Shown here piece after piece: positions 17,588 to 27,592 of a stretch of 64,000 bases of DNA. Under the pieces are notes generated by a model that was not told where the DNA came from, did not search any database, and worked only from the letters and a program-made list of their open reading frames with translations. This DNA comes from Flavobacteriaceae bacterium UBA1682. GTDB lineage: Bacteria; Bacteroidota; Bacteroidia; Flavobacteriales; Flavobacteriaceae. The stretch's first letter is position 1. Every line of letters starts with the position of its first letter. The position numbers and the translations under genes were made by a program. The stretch lies in the NCBI GenBank assembly GCA_002320285.1, contig DCKE01000026.1, positions 1 to 64,000 on the forward strand, in the 5' to 3' direction.

Positions 17588-18478
17588 TCAGTGTTTGATG
17601 TTGAATTCATTCAACTTACCCAATTTATAGATATCGAGTAAGTTTATTTTTGGATTACTCGAAATAAGATTCGCCTTAATCCTCGGTTCATATTTTTTAA
17701 ATAAATAATGGAATATTTTTTGAAAATGCAATTTTTGAAGCATTAATTGACTGCTGCTTAGTAATGTTGCCTGTGAATCGACAACACCTTCGTCTAAAAG
17801 TTGTTTTAAGGTTTGCATTCCCAAGACGGTCTTATCTAAAAATTCTGCAGAGGTATCCAGTTTTAAATGAAATACAGCATTGTCTAGATGTATTATTTCT
17901 CGATTCGCTTTTTCTAACTGCCTAAAAAACACAAAATCTTCATAGCCATATCCGCGTACTGTTTCTGGAAAACCTATTCCGTTTAAATGTTTTTTATTAA
18001 AGCAAATATTTGAGCATAGGGTGTATTTATAGGGTTTAAGTTGCCGTGTTTTCGCTGGAATGGCTTCTCTAGCTTGACCATAGACCCAGCGCAACAGTTC
18101 GGTTTCTCTCGGTTTTTCGTTTTTGTATTTCAATCCTCCAGAAATAATGGCTTTCTCATTTTTGCTGATGATGGATAAATAGTTTGCAATGAAATTATCC
18201 GTGACCGGATAAGTATCACTGTCAATCATAATAACGGTGTCATAAGTGGCGCTATTAATCAAAAAATTACGGGTACGACTCCTTCCTATATTAGCGCTTT
18301 GTGTGATGTAGTGGCAATTGTCGAGATCTTCTATAGTTCTGTTTCGAAAATGATTTTTGGAATTGTCGTCCGAGCATAAAATTTCAAATTCTAGTCCCAA
18401 AGAGCAACAGTCACTCTGTAGTTTTCTAACTAAGGAGTAAAGGTCGTAATCATAAGACAAGATTAATATAGAGAGCAT
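17588..18478 (-). CDS. Glycosyltransferase family 2
   Basis: A 296-aa GT-A enzyme. It shows the nucleotide-binding start SILILSYDYD, an acidic CSDDNSKN, the ANIGRSRTRNFLI helix, and the metal-binding DxD in VIMIDSDTYP. The catalytic region is GYGYEDFVFFRQL (the ED motif). The last 70 residues form a helical tail without a known domain. It ends 11 bp from the convergent GT4 gene. Sugar and acceptor unknown. Confidence 0.87.
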   Translation of the reverse strand: MLSILILSYDYDLYSLVRKLQSDCCSLGLEFEILCSDDNSKNHFRNRTIEDLDNCHYITQSANIGRSRTRNFLINSATYDTVIMIDSDTYPVTDNFIANYLSIISKNEKAIISGGLKYKNEKPRETELLRWVYGQAREAIPAKTRQLKPYKYTLCSNICFNKKHLNGIGFPETVRGYGYEDFVFFRQLEKANREIIHLDNAVFHLKLDTSAEFLDKTVLGMQTLKQLLDEGVVDSQATLLSSSQLMLQKLHFQKIFHYLFKKYEPRIKANLISSNPKINLLDIYKLGKLNEFNIKH

Positions 18479-18582
18479 AAAAAGTAGAGGACAATATTAT
18501 TATATAGTGGTAAATATAAATGTTTTCGTTTCAAAAATACGAATTCAAATGATGTATTTATTCTTAATTAACGGTATGGTAC

Positions 18583-19905
18583 TCAGTTGGATTTGGAAGA
18601 TGTAGAAACTAAATTTTTTCCGAATTTCGATTGGGATAAGCAGCTTAGTACCAAAATAATCATTAAGAATTCAAACGGATAGCTATATCTTGAATTCGTA
18701 CCATAGGTAACTAAGGCCTGAGCTATCGATGTAATGATGATTACAGTTGACAACACGAGTTCAGGTGTCATTTTCCTCGATACGGCAAATCGATATAATT
18801 GGAATGGAAAGGTCAATAGAAACCCGATTTTAAAAATCACCAATACGATACTTTGTACATACCAAATACCAATAAAAACTTTATTAGCATGGGGTACATT
18901 AAAATGGTTGTAATCCCAATATATTGCTGTTTTCCAAAAGTCTATCCAAGATATAAATACTTGTTGTATATAATCTTTTGGATTTTCTGAGATCAGCACT
19001 TTCCCAAATTCGTTTAGCTGATAGGATAAATCGACAAATGACAAGCCGCTGGTGTCTATTAATTCATCATAGGCATACCAAATACTCATTGCGACATCTT
19101 TATTGTTCTGTATGGCATCATCGCGATGTTTAACGTATATATCTCTAATCAAATGAAATTCTTCTGGAGCTTTTTCTGCAAAATAAACGCAATTCTGTGC
19201 TGTATTTATACCGTAAAAGGTGGTGGGGACAAAATATCCCGTATTTAATTTATTGACATAAGACCAGCCTATAAAACAGCATAGCGGGGCAATTAGGATA
19301 ATTAATCTTCGACCGAATACGGTTTGAATAGAAAAGTTTTGAATGGCAGAAAAACCATAAAAGACAAACGGTAAAATAAAATAAAAGGGCTTTACCAATA
19401 TGAGTATACCTAATAATAGGCTCAAATAGCACCAGTTTTTTATAGACGGATTTTGATTGTCGTCTTTAAGGTATAAATAGACAATCAAGGTGAATAAGAA
19501 AAGCGTAAAGCTTTCTGTTAATATTGAAAATTCGTAGAAAATTACGTGTATAAAGGTGCAGAGAAATAGTGTTGTGATCAAAGCTTTTTTTACGTCAAAT
19601 CTTAAGAGTAAAAGGCTTTTGTATACAAGTACCATTGTTGAAATTCCGAGTAAAATCTGTAAGCTCACCGTGGTGGCTAACGAATTAAAAAGTAGTAGTA
19701 TGGGATAACCAGGGCTTCTTTTGCCGTCGTATCCCGTCAGATTCCAATTTGAAATTAAGTCGGCTAATTCTATATAATCTATAGAATCAGAGATTATCAA
19801 AATTTGCTGGTAAAGTACAAATACTATCAGACGTAAAAAAACGGCAAATACCACTATAGTCGTAATGGGATTGCTTAACAGTTTATGGAACCCGTTTTTA
19901 AACAT
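18583..19905 (-). CDS. GT-C membrane glycosyltransferase (GT39/ArnT-like)
   Basis: A 440-aa integral membrane protein with about 10-12 hydrophobic segments. The first periplasmic loop has an acidic motif, ISDSIDYIELADLI, as in GT-C enzymes that use polyprenyl-phosphate sugars. RSPGYPILLLFN and KPFYFILPF follow the pattern of the dolichyl-phosphate-mannose transferase superfamily. It overlaps the upstream DPM-like GT2 by 8 bp. That suggests the two work as donor maker and donor user, which is inference. Confidence 0.8.
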   Translation of the reverse strand: MFKNGFHKLLSNPITTIVVFAVFLRLIVFVLYQQILIISDSIDYIELADLISNWNLTGYDGKRSPGYPILLLFNSLATTVSLQILLGISTMVLVYKSLLLLRFDVKKALITTLFLCTFIHVIFYEFSILTESFTLFLFTLIVYLYLKDDNQNPSIKNWCYLSLLLGILILVKPFYFILPFVFYGFSAIQNFSIQTVFGRRLIILIAPLCCFIGWSYVNKLNTGYFVPTTFYGINTAQNCVYFAEKAPEEFHLIRDIYVKHRDDAIQNNKDVAMSIWYAYDELIDTSGLSFVDLSYQLNEFGKVLISENPKDYIQQVFISWIDFWKTAIYWDYNHFNVPHANKVFIGIWYVQSIVLVIFKIGFLLTFPFQLYRFAVSRKMTPELVLSTVIIITSIAQALVTYGTNSRYSYPFEFLMIILVLSCLSQSKFGKNLVSTSSKSN

Positions 19906-20635
19906 ATTTCCGGTATATTTTAATCAACTGGAATGGAAATCCAATTAAATCCTTTAAAGTGATTTTACTTTTGCCCTTTTCAGTCCAAGTATCCAGACTA
20001 AATTCAAAAATGTTAAGAGCAAATAAGGCGTTTTGTTTTTTATAGCGCAATAGTAATTCAATATCAAATAGCCATCGCGTATGGAAAGGTGCCTGAAATA
20101 AAACAGCAGCCAATTCTTTTTCAATAATCTTCGCTCCACATTGGGTATCGTATACTGCGGTTTTAATAATGAAGTAACTTACGATCGTAGCGAAGATTCT
20201 ACCAAAATAGTGACGATAGGCATAACGTGTTATAGCGCTTCCCATTTTTTTAATACGACTTCCCATAATGAAGTTGTATTGTGGGTTGTTTTCTATAAAT
20301 GTAGCCATCTTTATAAGCTCTTCAGCTGGAGTAGCCAAATCAGCATCGAGATATCCGATATATCGGTACTTGTCCAAAGGAAAACTAAGAATTGCGGTTC
20401 TTATTGCCTCGGCTTTACCGTTATTTCTGGCATTGATTAAAAGGTGAACGCGTGGATAATCCCTTTCGAATTGCCGTAAAAGAGTACGGGTGTCGTCAGT
20501 ACTTCCGTCATCAACTAATAGAAAATCAATCGAGTCATCAAGTAGAAAAGTTTTGTGATACTCATTGATGCAAATACGATTAAACTCATTATAAAAAGGA
20601 ATTACAAATAAAGATATTGAATCTTTTTTTATCAT
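19898..20635 (-). CDS. Polyprenyl-phosphate sugar synthase (DPM-like GT2)
   Basis: A 245-aa GT2 of the dolichyl-phosphate-mannose synthase type. Motifs are IPFYNE at 13-18, LVDDGSTDDT, NNGKAEAIR, the DxD in YLDADLATP, GSRIKKMGS, and DTQCGAKII, the last two diagnostic for this group. Most such bacterial enzymes put a hexose on undecaprenyl phosphate. It lacks the C-terminal membrane pair seen in GtrB but ends with an amphipathic stretch. It overlaps ftsE by 4 bp (ATGA type) and the GT-C gene by 8 bp. Confidence 0.86.
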   Translation of the reverse strand: MIKKDSISLFVIPFYNEFNRICINEYHKTFLLDDSIDFLLVDDGSTDDTRTLLRQFERDYPRVHLLINARNNGKAEAIRTAILSFPLDKYRYIGYLDADLATPAEELIKMATFIENNPQYNFIMGSRIKKMGSAITRYAYRHYFGRIFATIVSYFIIKTAVYDTQCGAKIIEKELAAVLFQAPFHTRWLFDIELLLRYKKQNALFALNIFEFSLDTWTEKGKSKITLKDLIGFPFQLIKIYRKYV

Positions 20636-21315
20636 ACCGTTCGTTGCACTACTTCAAACAATTTTCCGTCTTCACATTTTAAAGTTTTTGCTGGGTATTT
20701 TAGCAACAAGGCATAATCGTGGGTTGCCATAATGATGGTACGACCGTTTTGATTGATTTTTTGTAGTACTTCCATGACTTCAACGCTGGTTTGTGGATCT
20801 AAATTACCAGTAGGTTCGTCAGCTAAAATCAAATCCGGATCGTTTAGAAGAGCGCGGGCTATGGCTACGCGTTGTTGTTCTCCACCAGAAATTTGGTGGG
20901 GCATTTTTCGAGCATGTGACAACATACCTACACGATCTAAAACCTCTTCGATTCTGCGATGCATGGCTTCTTTCTCAACCCAGCCGGTCGCCTTTAATAC
21001 AAACAATAAATTGTTGTAGATATTTCGATCGGGAAGTAGTTTGAAATCTTGAAATACGATGCCGAGTTTTCTCCTTAAAAAAGGAATGTCATTTTCTCTA
21101 AGGGTTACTAAATCGTAGTCTACAATAGTTCCTGTGCCTTCTTGCAATTTCAAATCAGCATATAGCGTTTTCATAAAACTACTTTTACCAGCTCCGGTTT
21201 TACCGATGAGGTAAATGAATTCGCCTTTTTGAACTTCGAGGTTTATCTGAGACAATACAGCGAAATCATCTTGGTAAATTGTGGCATTTTGAAGTGATAA
21301 AACAGCTAGTGACAT
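20632..21315 (-). CDS. ftsE: Cell division ABC ATPase FtsE
   Basis: A 227-aa ABC ATPase. Walker A is GKTGAGKS (38-45), the Q-loop lies in VFQDFKLLPD (88-97), the signature is SGGEQQR (143-149), and Walker B is LILADE (162-167) followed by ATHD. The lengths and FQDFKLLPDRN match FtsE, which works with FtsX at the division septum to control peptidoglycan hydrolases. No ftsX is in the window; in Bacteroidota ftsX is often elsewhere. It is the first gene of the overlapping ftsE/GT2/GT-C run. LolD-like ATPases are the main alternative. Confidence 0.88.
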   Translation of the reverse strand: MSLAVLSLQNATIYQDDFAVLSQINLEVQKGEFIYLIGKTGAGKSSFMKTLYADLKLQEGTGTIVDYDLVTLRENDIPFLRRKLGIVFQDFKLLPDRNIYNNLLFVLKATGWVEKEAMHRRIEEVLDRVGMLSHARKMPHQISGGEQQRVAIARALLNDPDLILADEPTGNLDPQTSVEVMEVLQKINQNGRTIIMATHDYALLLKYPAKTLKCEDGKLFEVVQRTV

Positions 21316-21518
21316 AGGATTCTTAGTTTGAGTGGTAAATGTAGGAAGTTAAATCGTTTAAATCAAGATTTTTTTGACTGTAAATTGGGAATGGGACTAT
21401 TTGCTGCTTTGTGTATATACCGATGCATAAATGTGCGAAAAACCGCTATAATATATTGCTAATAACGAGTGTTAATACGCTAAAATATGATATATTTGAA
21501 TTTTAAAATAAAATAAAA

Positions 21519-24500
21519 ATGCGAAAAATTAATAGGTTATTCTATTTGTCATTATCTCTGGGAAGTGTCGTGGCTAGTGCACAGCAAAGTGCCGTATATA
21601 CTGGTGAACTTTCCGATTTTAATCATGCCGTAGCATTATATAAAGAAGAACAATATTTAGCTGCTCAAATTTTATTTGACAAAATTAAAGTGGCTCAGAA
21701 TAATCAGGAAAATGAGTTAGAAGCAGAATGTGCTTACTACATAGCCAATTGTGCTATCCGACTAGAACAGGATGGAGCAGAGGATAAGATTGACTTATTT
21801 GTTAAGAATTATCCAACGAGTGCCAAACAAAATCAAGCTTATGTTGAAGTGACTAAGTTTTACTTTGACAAGGGTGATTATGCTCAATCTTTGCGTTTTG
21901 CTCAGAAAGTAAAGGAAAATGCGATGAGTGAACGCGATTTAGATCGTTTTTACTTCCAAAAAGGATACGGCAATTTTTTTGTTAAAAATAAAAAAGAGGC
22001 TCAAAAATACTTTACAAAAGTAAAGGAGAGCAAGGAATACGGTGAACAAGCGGTCTATTATTTGGGCTATATCGCCTATGATTCTGACAACTACGAAGAC
22101 GCTAATCAATTGTTTGAACAAGTAGAGAGCAAGGAGAAGTATAAAGAAAAAATGGGCTATTTTCAGGCCGATATGAGCTTTAAGTCAGGAAACTTTGACA
22201 AGGCGATCAAGCAAGGGGTAGAGCAAATGGGAAAAGCCACTGATGCGGAAAAGTCAGAACTATCCAAGATTATCGGTGAGAGTTATTTCAACCTAAATCA
22301 ATTTGATAAGGCATTGCCATATTTGTTGAATTACAAAGGAAAAAATGGAAGATGGAGCAATACCGATTTCTATCAATTGGGATATGCTTATTATAAATCA
22401 AAGGATTACGATAATGCCATTGAACAATTTAATAAAATAATCGGTGGAAATGATGGTGTGGCCCAAAATGCTTACTATCATTTGGGCGAGAGTTATCTGC
22501 ATACCGACAAAAAACCACAAGCGTTAAATGCGTTTAAAAATGCGTCTGAAATGAATTTTGATACCAAAATTCAACAAGATGCTTATTTGAATTATGCTAA
22601 ACTGAGTTATGAAATAGGAAATCCCTATCAAAGTGTTCCCGGAGTTATAACAGCATTTTTGAACAAATATCCTACTTCCCCTTTTAAGGAAGAATTGGAA
22701 TCCCTATTAATTGACTCCTACATCACTTCAAAAAACTATAAAGAGGCTTTGGTGTTATTGGAAAATAACAAGAGTATTCAAAACAAACTGGCTTATCAAA
22801 AAGTGACGTTTTATCGCGGTTTAGAATTTTATTCGGACAGCCAATACAAGGAAGCCTTGGATTTATTTAATAAATCGATAGCTGAAAAACAAGATGCTAA
22901 ATTTACCGCACGAGCACAATATTGGAAAGGAGAAACGGAATTTAATAGCCAGCAGTTTGCAAAGGCATTAGAATCTTATGATGCGTTTCTTTCGTATTCA
23001 GAAGCGTCAAAAACTCCGGAATATCAGAATATTGAGTATAGTAAAGCTTATGCATACTTTAAACTAAAGCAATATGAGCCTGCCGCTGCTGCTTTTCAAA
23101 AGTTTGTTAATAGTTCCAAAGCAGACGTATCTAGAAAGAATGATGCCTATGTTCGATTGGGAGATTGTAATTTCGTTTTAGGTAAATATTGGCCTGCTAT
23201 GGAGGCTTATAATAAGGTGATTGAAAGTAATACTGCTGATGTGGAGTATGCTACTTTTCAAAAGGCGATGTCTTATGGATTTGTCGACAGAAATGATCGA
23301 AAAATCGAGGAATTGAATGCCTTTGTAAAAAAATATCCCAAGTCCAATTTCGCCGATGATGCCTTATACGAAATAGGAAATACCTATATAACCACTAATC
23401 AGGCACAAAAGGGTGTTCAAACTTTAGATCAATTGATCAAGAGTTACCCAACCAGTTCTTTTGTATCCAGAGCGATTTTGCGCCAGGGATTGGTGTATTA
23501 CAACAGCAACGAGAACGACAAAGCCTTGGCGAAATTCAAAAAAGTTGTAGCGGACTATCCGAATACGCCTGAAGCTAATGAAGCGGTTTCCAATGCGCGA
23601 TTGATCTATGTCGATAACGGGCAGGTGGAAGAATATGCTGCTTGGGTGAAGAATTTAGATTTTGTAGAAGTCTCTAATTCAGACCTAGATAACGATTCTT
23701 ACGAGGCGGCTGAAAAGCAATACTTACAGAATAATACCGCACAGGCCACTAAAGGCTTTGCTTCTTATCTAGCTAATTTCCCTAACGGAGCTCATGCTTT
23801 AAAAGCGAATTTTTATTTGGGAGAAATATTTTATGCTGCTAAAGATGTATCGACTTCGATACCGCATTTCGAATATGTGGCTTCAAAAGCCAGAAATGCC
23901 TTTTCAGAACCGGCTTTAGCTCGTTTGGGTGAAATTTATTTAGCTCAAAAAGAATCGACTAAAGCAGTTGAAGTTTTAAAGAAATTAGAAACCCTTTCAG
24001 ACTACCAGCAAAACACGCTATTTGCACAATCCAATTTGATGAAAGTGTATTACGATCAGAAAAATGATGCACAAGCAGTGGTGTATGCTGAAAAGATTTT
24101 AAATAATCCTAAGGCCGATGCGAAAGTGAAAAGTGATGCGCAAGTGATTATAGCCAGAGCAGCTATTCACGCCAATGACGATGCTAAAGCCAAAGCGGCT
24201 TATGTAAAAGTCGCTGCCATTGCTAAAGGAGAATTAGCGGCAGAAGCTTTGTATTACGATGCTTATTTTAAAAATAAAGAAGGCAAATTTGAAAGCTCTA
24301 ATACGGCAGTTCAAAAACTGGCTAAAGACTATTCCGGTTATAAATATTATGGAGCCAAAGGCTTGGTGTTGATGGCTAAGAATTTTTATGCCTTAAAGGA
24401 CAGTTACCAGGCAACCTATATATTAGAGAGTGTCGTTAAGAACTTTAGCGATTTTCCAGATTTGGTTTCCGAAGCGCAAAATGAACTGAATACAATCAAG

Positions 24501-24539
24501 AAAGAAGAGTCTAAGCGAAATTCTTCCGTTTCTAAATAA
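21519..24539 (+). CDS. Large secreted TPR protein
   Basis: A 1006-aa protein with a signal peptide (cut near VASAQQ, residue 22) and TPR-type repeats for almost its whole length, for example the AEALYYDAYFKNKEGKF and YLGYIAYDSDNYEDA units. It is very rich in Lys, Asp, Ala and Tyr. TPR solenoids bind other proteins. A periplasmic or outer-membrane scaffold for the beta-barrel 24 bp downstream is the simplest reading. The pair is common in flavobacteria, but I know no proven function. TATATTTG at 21491-21498 is a likely -7 element. Confidence 0.88.
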   Translation: MRKINRLFYLSLSLGSVVASAQQSAVYTGELSDFNHAVALYKEEQYLAAQILFDKIKVAQNNQENELEAECAYYIANCAIRLEQDGAEDKIDLFVKNYPTSAKQNQAYVEVTKFYFDKGDYAQSLRFAQKVKENAMSERDLDRFYFQKGYGNFFVKNKKEAQKYFTKVKESKEYGEQAVYYLGYIAYDSDNYEDANQLFEQVESKEKYKEKMGYFQADMSFKSGNFDKAIKQGVEQMGKATDAEKSELSKIIGESYFNLNQFDKALPYLLNYKGKNGRWSNTDFYQLGYAYYKSKDYDNAIEQFNKIIGGNDGVAQNAYYHLGESYLHTDKKPQALNAFKNASEMNFDTKIQQDAYLNYAKLSYEIGNPYQSVPGVITAFLNKYPTSPFKEELESLLIDSYITSKNYKEALVLLENNKSIQNKLAYQKVTFYRGLEFYSDSQYKEALDLFNKSIAEKQDAKFTARAQYWKGETEFNSQQFAKALESYDAFLSYSEASKTPEYQNIEYSKAYAYFKLKQYEPAAAAFQKFVNSSKADVSRKNDAYVRLGDCNFVLGKYWPAMEAYNKVIESNTADVEYATFQKAMSYGFVDRNDRKIEELNAFVKKYPKSNFADDALYEIGNTYITTNQAQKGVQTLDQLIKSYPTSSFVSRAILRQGLVYYNSNENDKALAKFKKVVADYPNTPEANEAVSNARLIYVDNGQVEEYAAWVKNLDFVEVSNSDLDNDSYEAAEKQYLQNNTAQATKGFASYLANFPNGAHALKANFYLGEIFYAAKDVSTSIPHFEYVASKARNAFSEPALARLGEIYLAQKESTKAVEVLKKLETLSDYQQNTLFAQSNLMKVYYDQKNDAQAVVYAEKILNNPKADAKVKSDAQVIIARAAIHANDDAKAKAAYVKVAAIAKGELAAEALYYDAYFKNKEGKFESSNTAVQKLAKDYSGYKYYGAKGLVLMAKNFYALKDSYQATYILESVVKNFSDFPDLVSEAQNELNTIKKEESKRNSSVSK

Positions 24540-24563
24540 TTCTTCAAAACAAATAATTGAACG

Positions 24564-26333
24564 ATGAACAAAACACATTTATATAGTTTATCTGCTATGG
24601 CCATACTATTGTCAAGTACAGCTGTAGCTCAAGATAAAAACAAAACAAAAAAGGACGAGAATATAGGAACGGAAGTAGTTAATGTGGTGCGCCCCTATGA
24701 GGCTACGATATCGGATGCTTTTAAGGTGCGTGAAACGCCGAATCTCAGTGACGACGACAATGCTCAAAAGAAAAACATCAAGTATTCGATCAATTCTTTT
24801 CCCGTAGCCTCTACGTTTGTACCTGAAAAAGGTAAAGCGGCAGACGTTGAAAAAGATCCGCGATTAGCAGCCTTCAACAACTATGCTTTATTTGGATTGG
24901 GAAATTATCTCAACCTAAGAGGGGAGCTTTTTTTGACCAAAAAAGTTAGTGAAACCGATTATTTGGCTGGAATGGTTCATTTTTTCTCTTCAGAGGGTGG
25001 AATCAAAGATCAGATACTCGATGATTATTTCTCTAAGGCGGCTATTGATCTTACTTATGGAAGTAAAAAAGAAAAGTTCAATTGGAATATCGATTTAGGA
25101 TTTCAAAATCAAGTGACCAATTGGTATGGATTGCCAGTGAAAGATTTGGATTTTATGAATTTCGATGCTCGTGGTATCGATGAAGAACAGCAATATAGAT
25201 CGGTATTTTTAGGTGGCAAAATGGAATTTAACAACAGTCCATTAGCTTCCGTAGATTTAAAGTACAAATATTTCTGGGATGCTTTTGACAGCAAGGAAAA
25301 CAGATTTTATATCAAACCAAAAATAGAAACGGCTCTAGGAGAACAAGACATAACAGTTAATTTAGTGATGGATTATGTCAGTACTGATTATGAAGTTTTT
25401 CAAACCAAATACAAAGAATCTAACCGCCAAATGAATTTTGGAGTCGAGCCGAGTATCGCTTTTCAGGATGAAACCTACTCCTTGCAATTAGGAGCGGGCA
25501 TATACTTTAATGACTCGGAGGTAAAAGGTAAAAAAGACAATGCATTTTATGTATACCCGCAGGTCAAGGCATCTTTTAATTTGGTAGATAATCTTTTGAT
25601 TGCTTATACCGGTGCAGAAGGGGGATTAAAACAAAATACTTATGCTGATTTTGTAGCGGAAAATCCATTTATTACTCCGGGTAATGCGATTTTGCCAACC
25701 AGTGAGCAATTCAATATCTATTTGGGATTAAAAGGAAAACTAGACAATACCATTTCGTACAATATCCGTGGGTCTTATAAAAGTGAGGACGACAAGGCCT
25801 TTTTTATGAGTAGTGCTTATGTAGGGGGACCTACTGCGTTGGGCTATCAATATGGTAACTCTTTTGATTTAGCCTATAGCAATTTAAAAACATGGAGTTT
25901 CTTTGGAGAATTGCGCTTTGACTTTGAGAAAAATGTTACTATGGGGGTTAATGGAACTTTTAGTCACTATACGACCGATCTGACAGAAGCGTGGAACATG
26001 CCTAGTGCAAAGGTCGGTGCGGATATACAGATCGAAATTACCGATAAGTGGTTTGCAGGTACTGAAGTTTATTTCGTAGGGGAAAGAAAAGATGTCTTTA
26101 GAAATGGAACGGTAGTTGATCCAAGTGATCCCGGTTTTATTTCAGAACCGGTCGTTAAAACTTTAGAAAGTTATGTCGATTGGAATTTGAAATTGGGTTA
26201 TAGACCAAGTAAACATTGGACGATATTTTTAAACGGAAATAATCTGCTGAATAAGAATTACGAGAACTGGAATAATTTTAAAGTTCAAGGAGTTCAAGTT
26301 ATGGGTGGAGCTATGTATAAATTTGATATGTAA
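24564..26333 (+). CDS. TonB-receptor-like outer-membrane beta-barrel without plug
   Basis: A 589-aa protein with a signal peptide (SSTAVAQ, residue 22). It then has long alternating beta-strand sequence and a C-terminal TonB-dependent-receptor-type end (LFLNGNNLLNKNYENW, VMGGAMYKFDM with a terminal aromatic/hydrophobic strand). The usual 120-aa plug domain is not recognisable, and the length is well below SusC-like receptors. It may therefore be an open or plug-poor barrel. It is 24 bp downstream of the large TPR protein and shares a terminator with it. Confidence 0.82.
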   Translation: MNKTHLYSLSAMAILLSSTAVAQDKNKTKKDENIGTEVVNVVRPYEATISDAFKVRETPNLSDDDNAQKKNIKYSINSFPVASTFVPEKGKAADVEKDPRLAAFNNYALFGLGNYLNLRGELFLTKKVSETDYLAGMVHFFSSEGGIKDQILDDYFSKAAIDLTYGSKKEKFNWNIDLGFQNQVTNWYGLPVKDLDFMNFDARGIDEEQQYRSVFLGGKMEFNNSPLASVDLKYKYFWDAFDSKENRFYIKPKIETALGEQDITVNLVMDYVSTDYEVFQTKYKESNRQMNFGVEPSIAFQDETYSLQLGAGIYFNDSEVKGKKDNAFYVYPQVKASFNLVDNLLIAYTGAEGGLKQNTYADFVAENPFITPGNAILPTSEQFNIYLGLKGKLDNTISYNIRGSYKSEDDKAFFMSSAYVGGPTALGYQYGNSFDLAYSNLKTWSFFGELRFDFEKNVTMGVNGTFSHYTTDLTEAWNMPSAKVGADIQIEITDKWFAGTEVYFVGERKDVFRNGTVVDPSDPGFISEPVVKTLESYVDWNLKLGYRPSKHWTIFLNGNNLLNKNYENWNNFKVQGVQVMGGAMYKFDM

Positions 26334-26383
26334 ATGATTGATTAGCAGACATACGCTGTAGTTATATTTAATTAAAAGTTTTT

Positions 26384-26428
26384 AAAAGAGCAGTAAGTAG
26401 ATTTTTTCTACCTACTGCTCTTTTTTTT
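26384..26428 (+). terminator. Terminator of the TPR/beta-barrel operon
   Basis: GAGCAGTA-AGTAG / CTAC-CTACTGCTC forms a long stem with a single mismatch and a T8 tail. Confidence 0.85.
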
Positions 26429-26706
26429 GCGTTAAAGAGGTGAAATAAACGTGATTATTTTGTTTAAGTTGCTGTTATATAGTGTTTTGAGTGTTAATGT
26501 TTTTTAAAAATTTTGTAATAAACTAACGAATAGATTATATTGGGATAAATGGATTAAAATGAAAGGAGTTGTTGTTATGTAGTTTAGGAAAAAAAATATG
26601 GTTTTTGAAAGGCTTTTACGAGTGCATCGGTAAGTAGGCAGGTACGCCTTTGAATTTGTACGACGATTGATAAATAAAAAAGCGAATAGCAAAAGCTGCG
26701 AAATAA
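26429..26706. other. Intergenic, no gene seen
   Basis: AT-rich, with short chance frames only. It lies between the beta-barrel terminator and the decayed gene. Confidence 0.4.
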
Positions 26707-27190
26707 TTAATTTATTTCCGATTCCAACGAGTCTCCCATGTTGGAATTTAAAGGAGGTTCGTCTTTAAGGTTATGGAACGCTTGTTTTGTGACCAAACTG
26801 TTATTATACGCGGTTAACTGTAAAGTATAAGCGTGTGCTGTCTGTGGTGCAGTATAAATAATTCGATGTTCCATTTTAATAAGAATGACTAAATCTACTA
26901 GGCGGCGATAACGGTATTAGTAGGAGTTGCAGTCCATGAAACATAAACAGTTTACAGGGCTATGCTGGTTGTAGCGTTAATTTCTGTTTGGGAACTATAT
27001 TATACCTGGAAGATTTATTTTTCCTGTACATATTTCATCACAATTCTTAATAAAAATCGCATACATTCCACTGCATTGCGACAAAATAATTTTTAAAAAT
27101 TCTTCTGCGACACTGTTAATAGCGGTAATTGTAAAAATAATACGGCGTTTTGAGCTTTTTTTGAACAATTAAGTATTTTAAATGCCTAAA
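26707..27190 (-). pseudogene. Decayed, unidentified gene
   Basis: Minus-strand pieces look protein-coding but are split among frames. The best is an open frame 26707-26877 (57 codons) reading NGTSNYLYCTTDSTRLYFTQ, then LTAYNNSLVTKQAF, ending in a stop. Upstream in another frame is TVYVSWTATPTNTVIAA, similar in style to a fibronectin-type-III-like surface domain. Further up is IIFTITAINSVAEEF. Stops and shifts between the pieces point to a dead gene of a secreted protein. No family was recognised and chance cannot be excluded in AT-rich DNA. Confidence 0.3.
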
Positions 27191-27592
27191 ATCTAACAAA
27201 TAAAGCAGATTTAATTTAAATATTTTCCTGTATAAGACTGTTTTTAGCTGCTTTTTTAGAAAGAAAACCAAATAAATTCAGTTTTTTAGTCGCGAATTTG
27301 TATTTTGACAAAAAAAAGTCTCTTAATGCGATTTTATTAAATTTTTTATATCTTTCAATAAAATTTTTAGAGTAAGATTGTAGTACAGTAATTGTAGTTA
27401 TTTTTTCTGATTTCCAGAGCAACGGCAGATCGTTTAATGGGGATTTTAGGTTTTTGGAAAAAATAAGGAAGAGGGCGCTTCGATTATGGATCTAGGTGAA
27501 CTATACACTCGGGGATTTTTAGAATAGAAAAACAGAAAAACAACTTTGTAACAATAGTGATTCTCAATGGAATCAAGAAAAAACTTAACAAA

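Noticed and set aside
26504..26692. A 62-aa minus-strand frame
   Set aside because: Hydrophobic low-complexity reading of T-rich DNA past a terminator.
27216..27422. A 68-aa minus-strand frame with TTG start
   Set aside because: Lys/Phe/Asn-rich, no motif or homologue recognised, no clear promoter. It looks like AT-rich noise.
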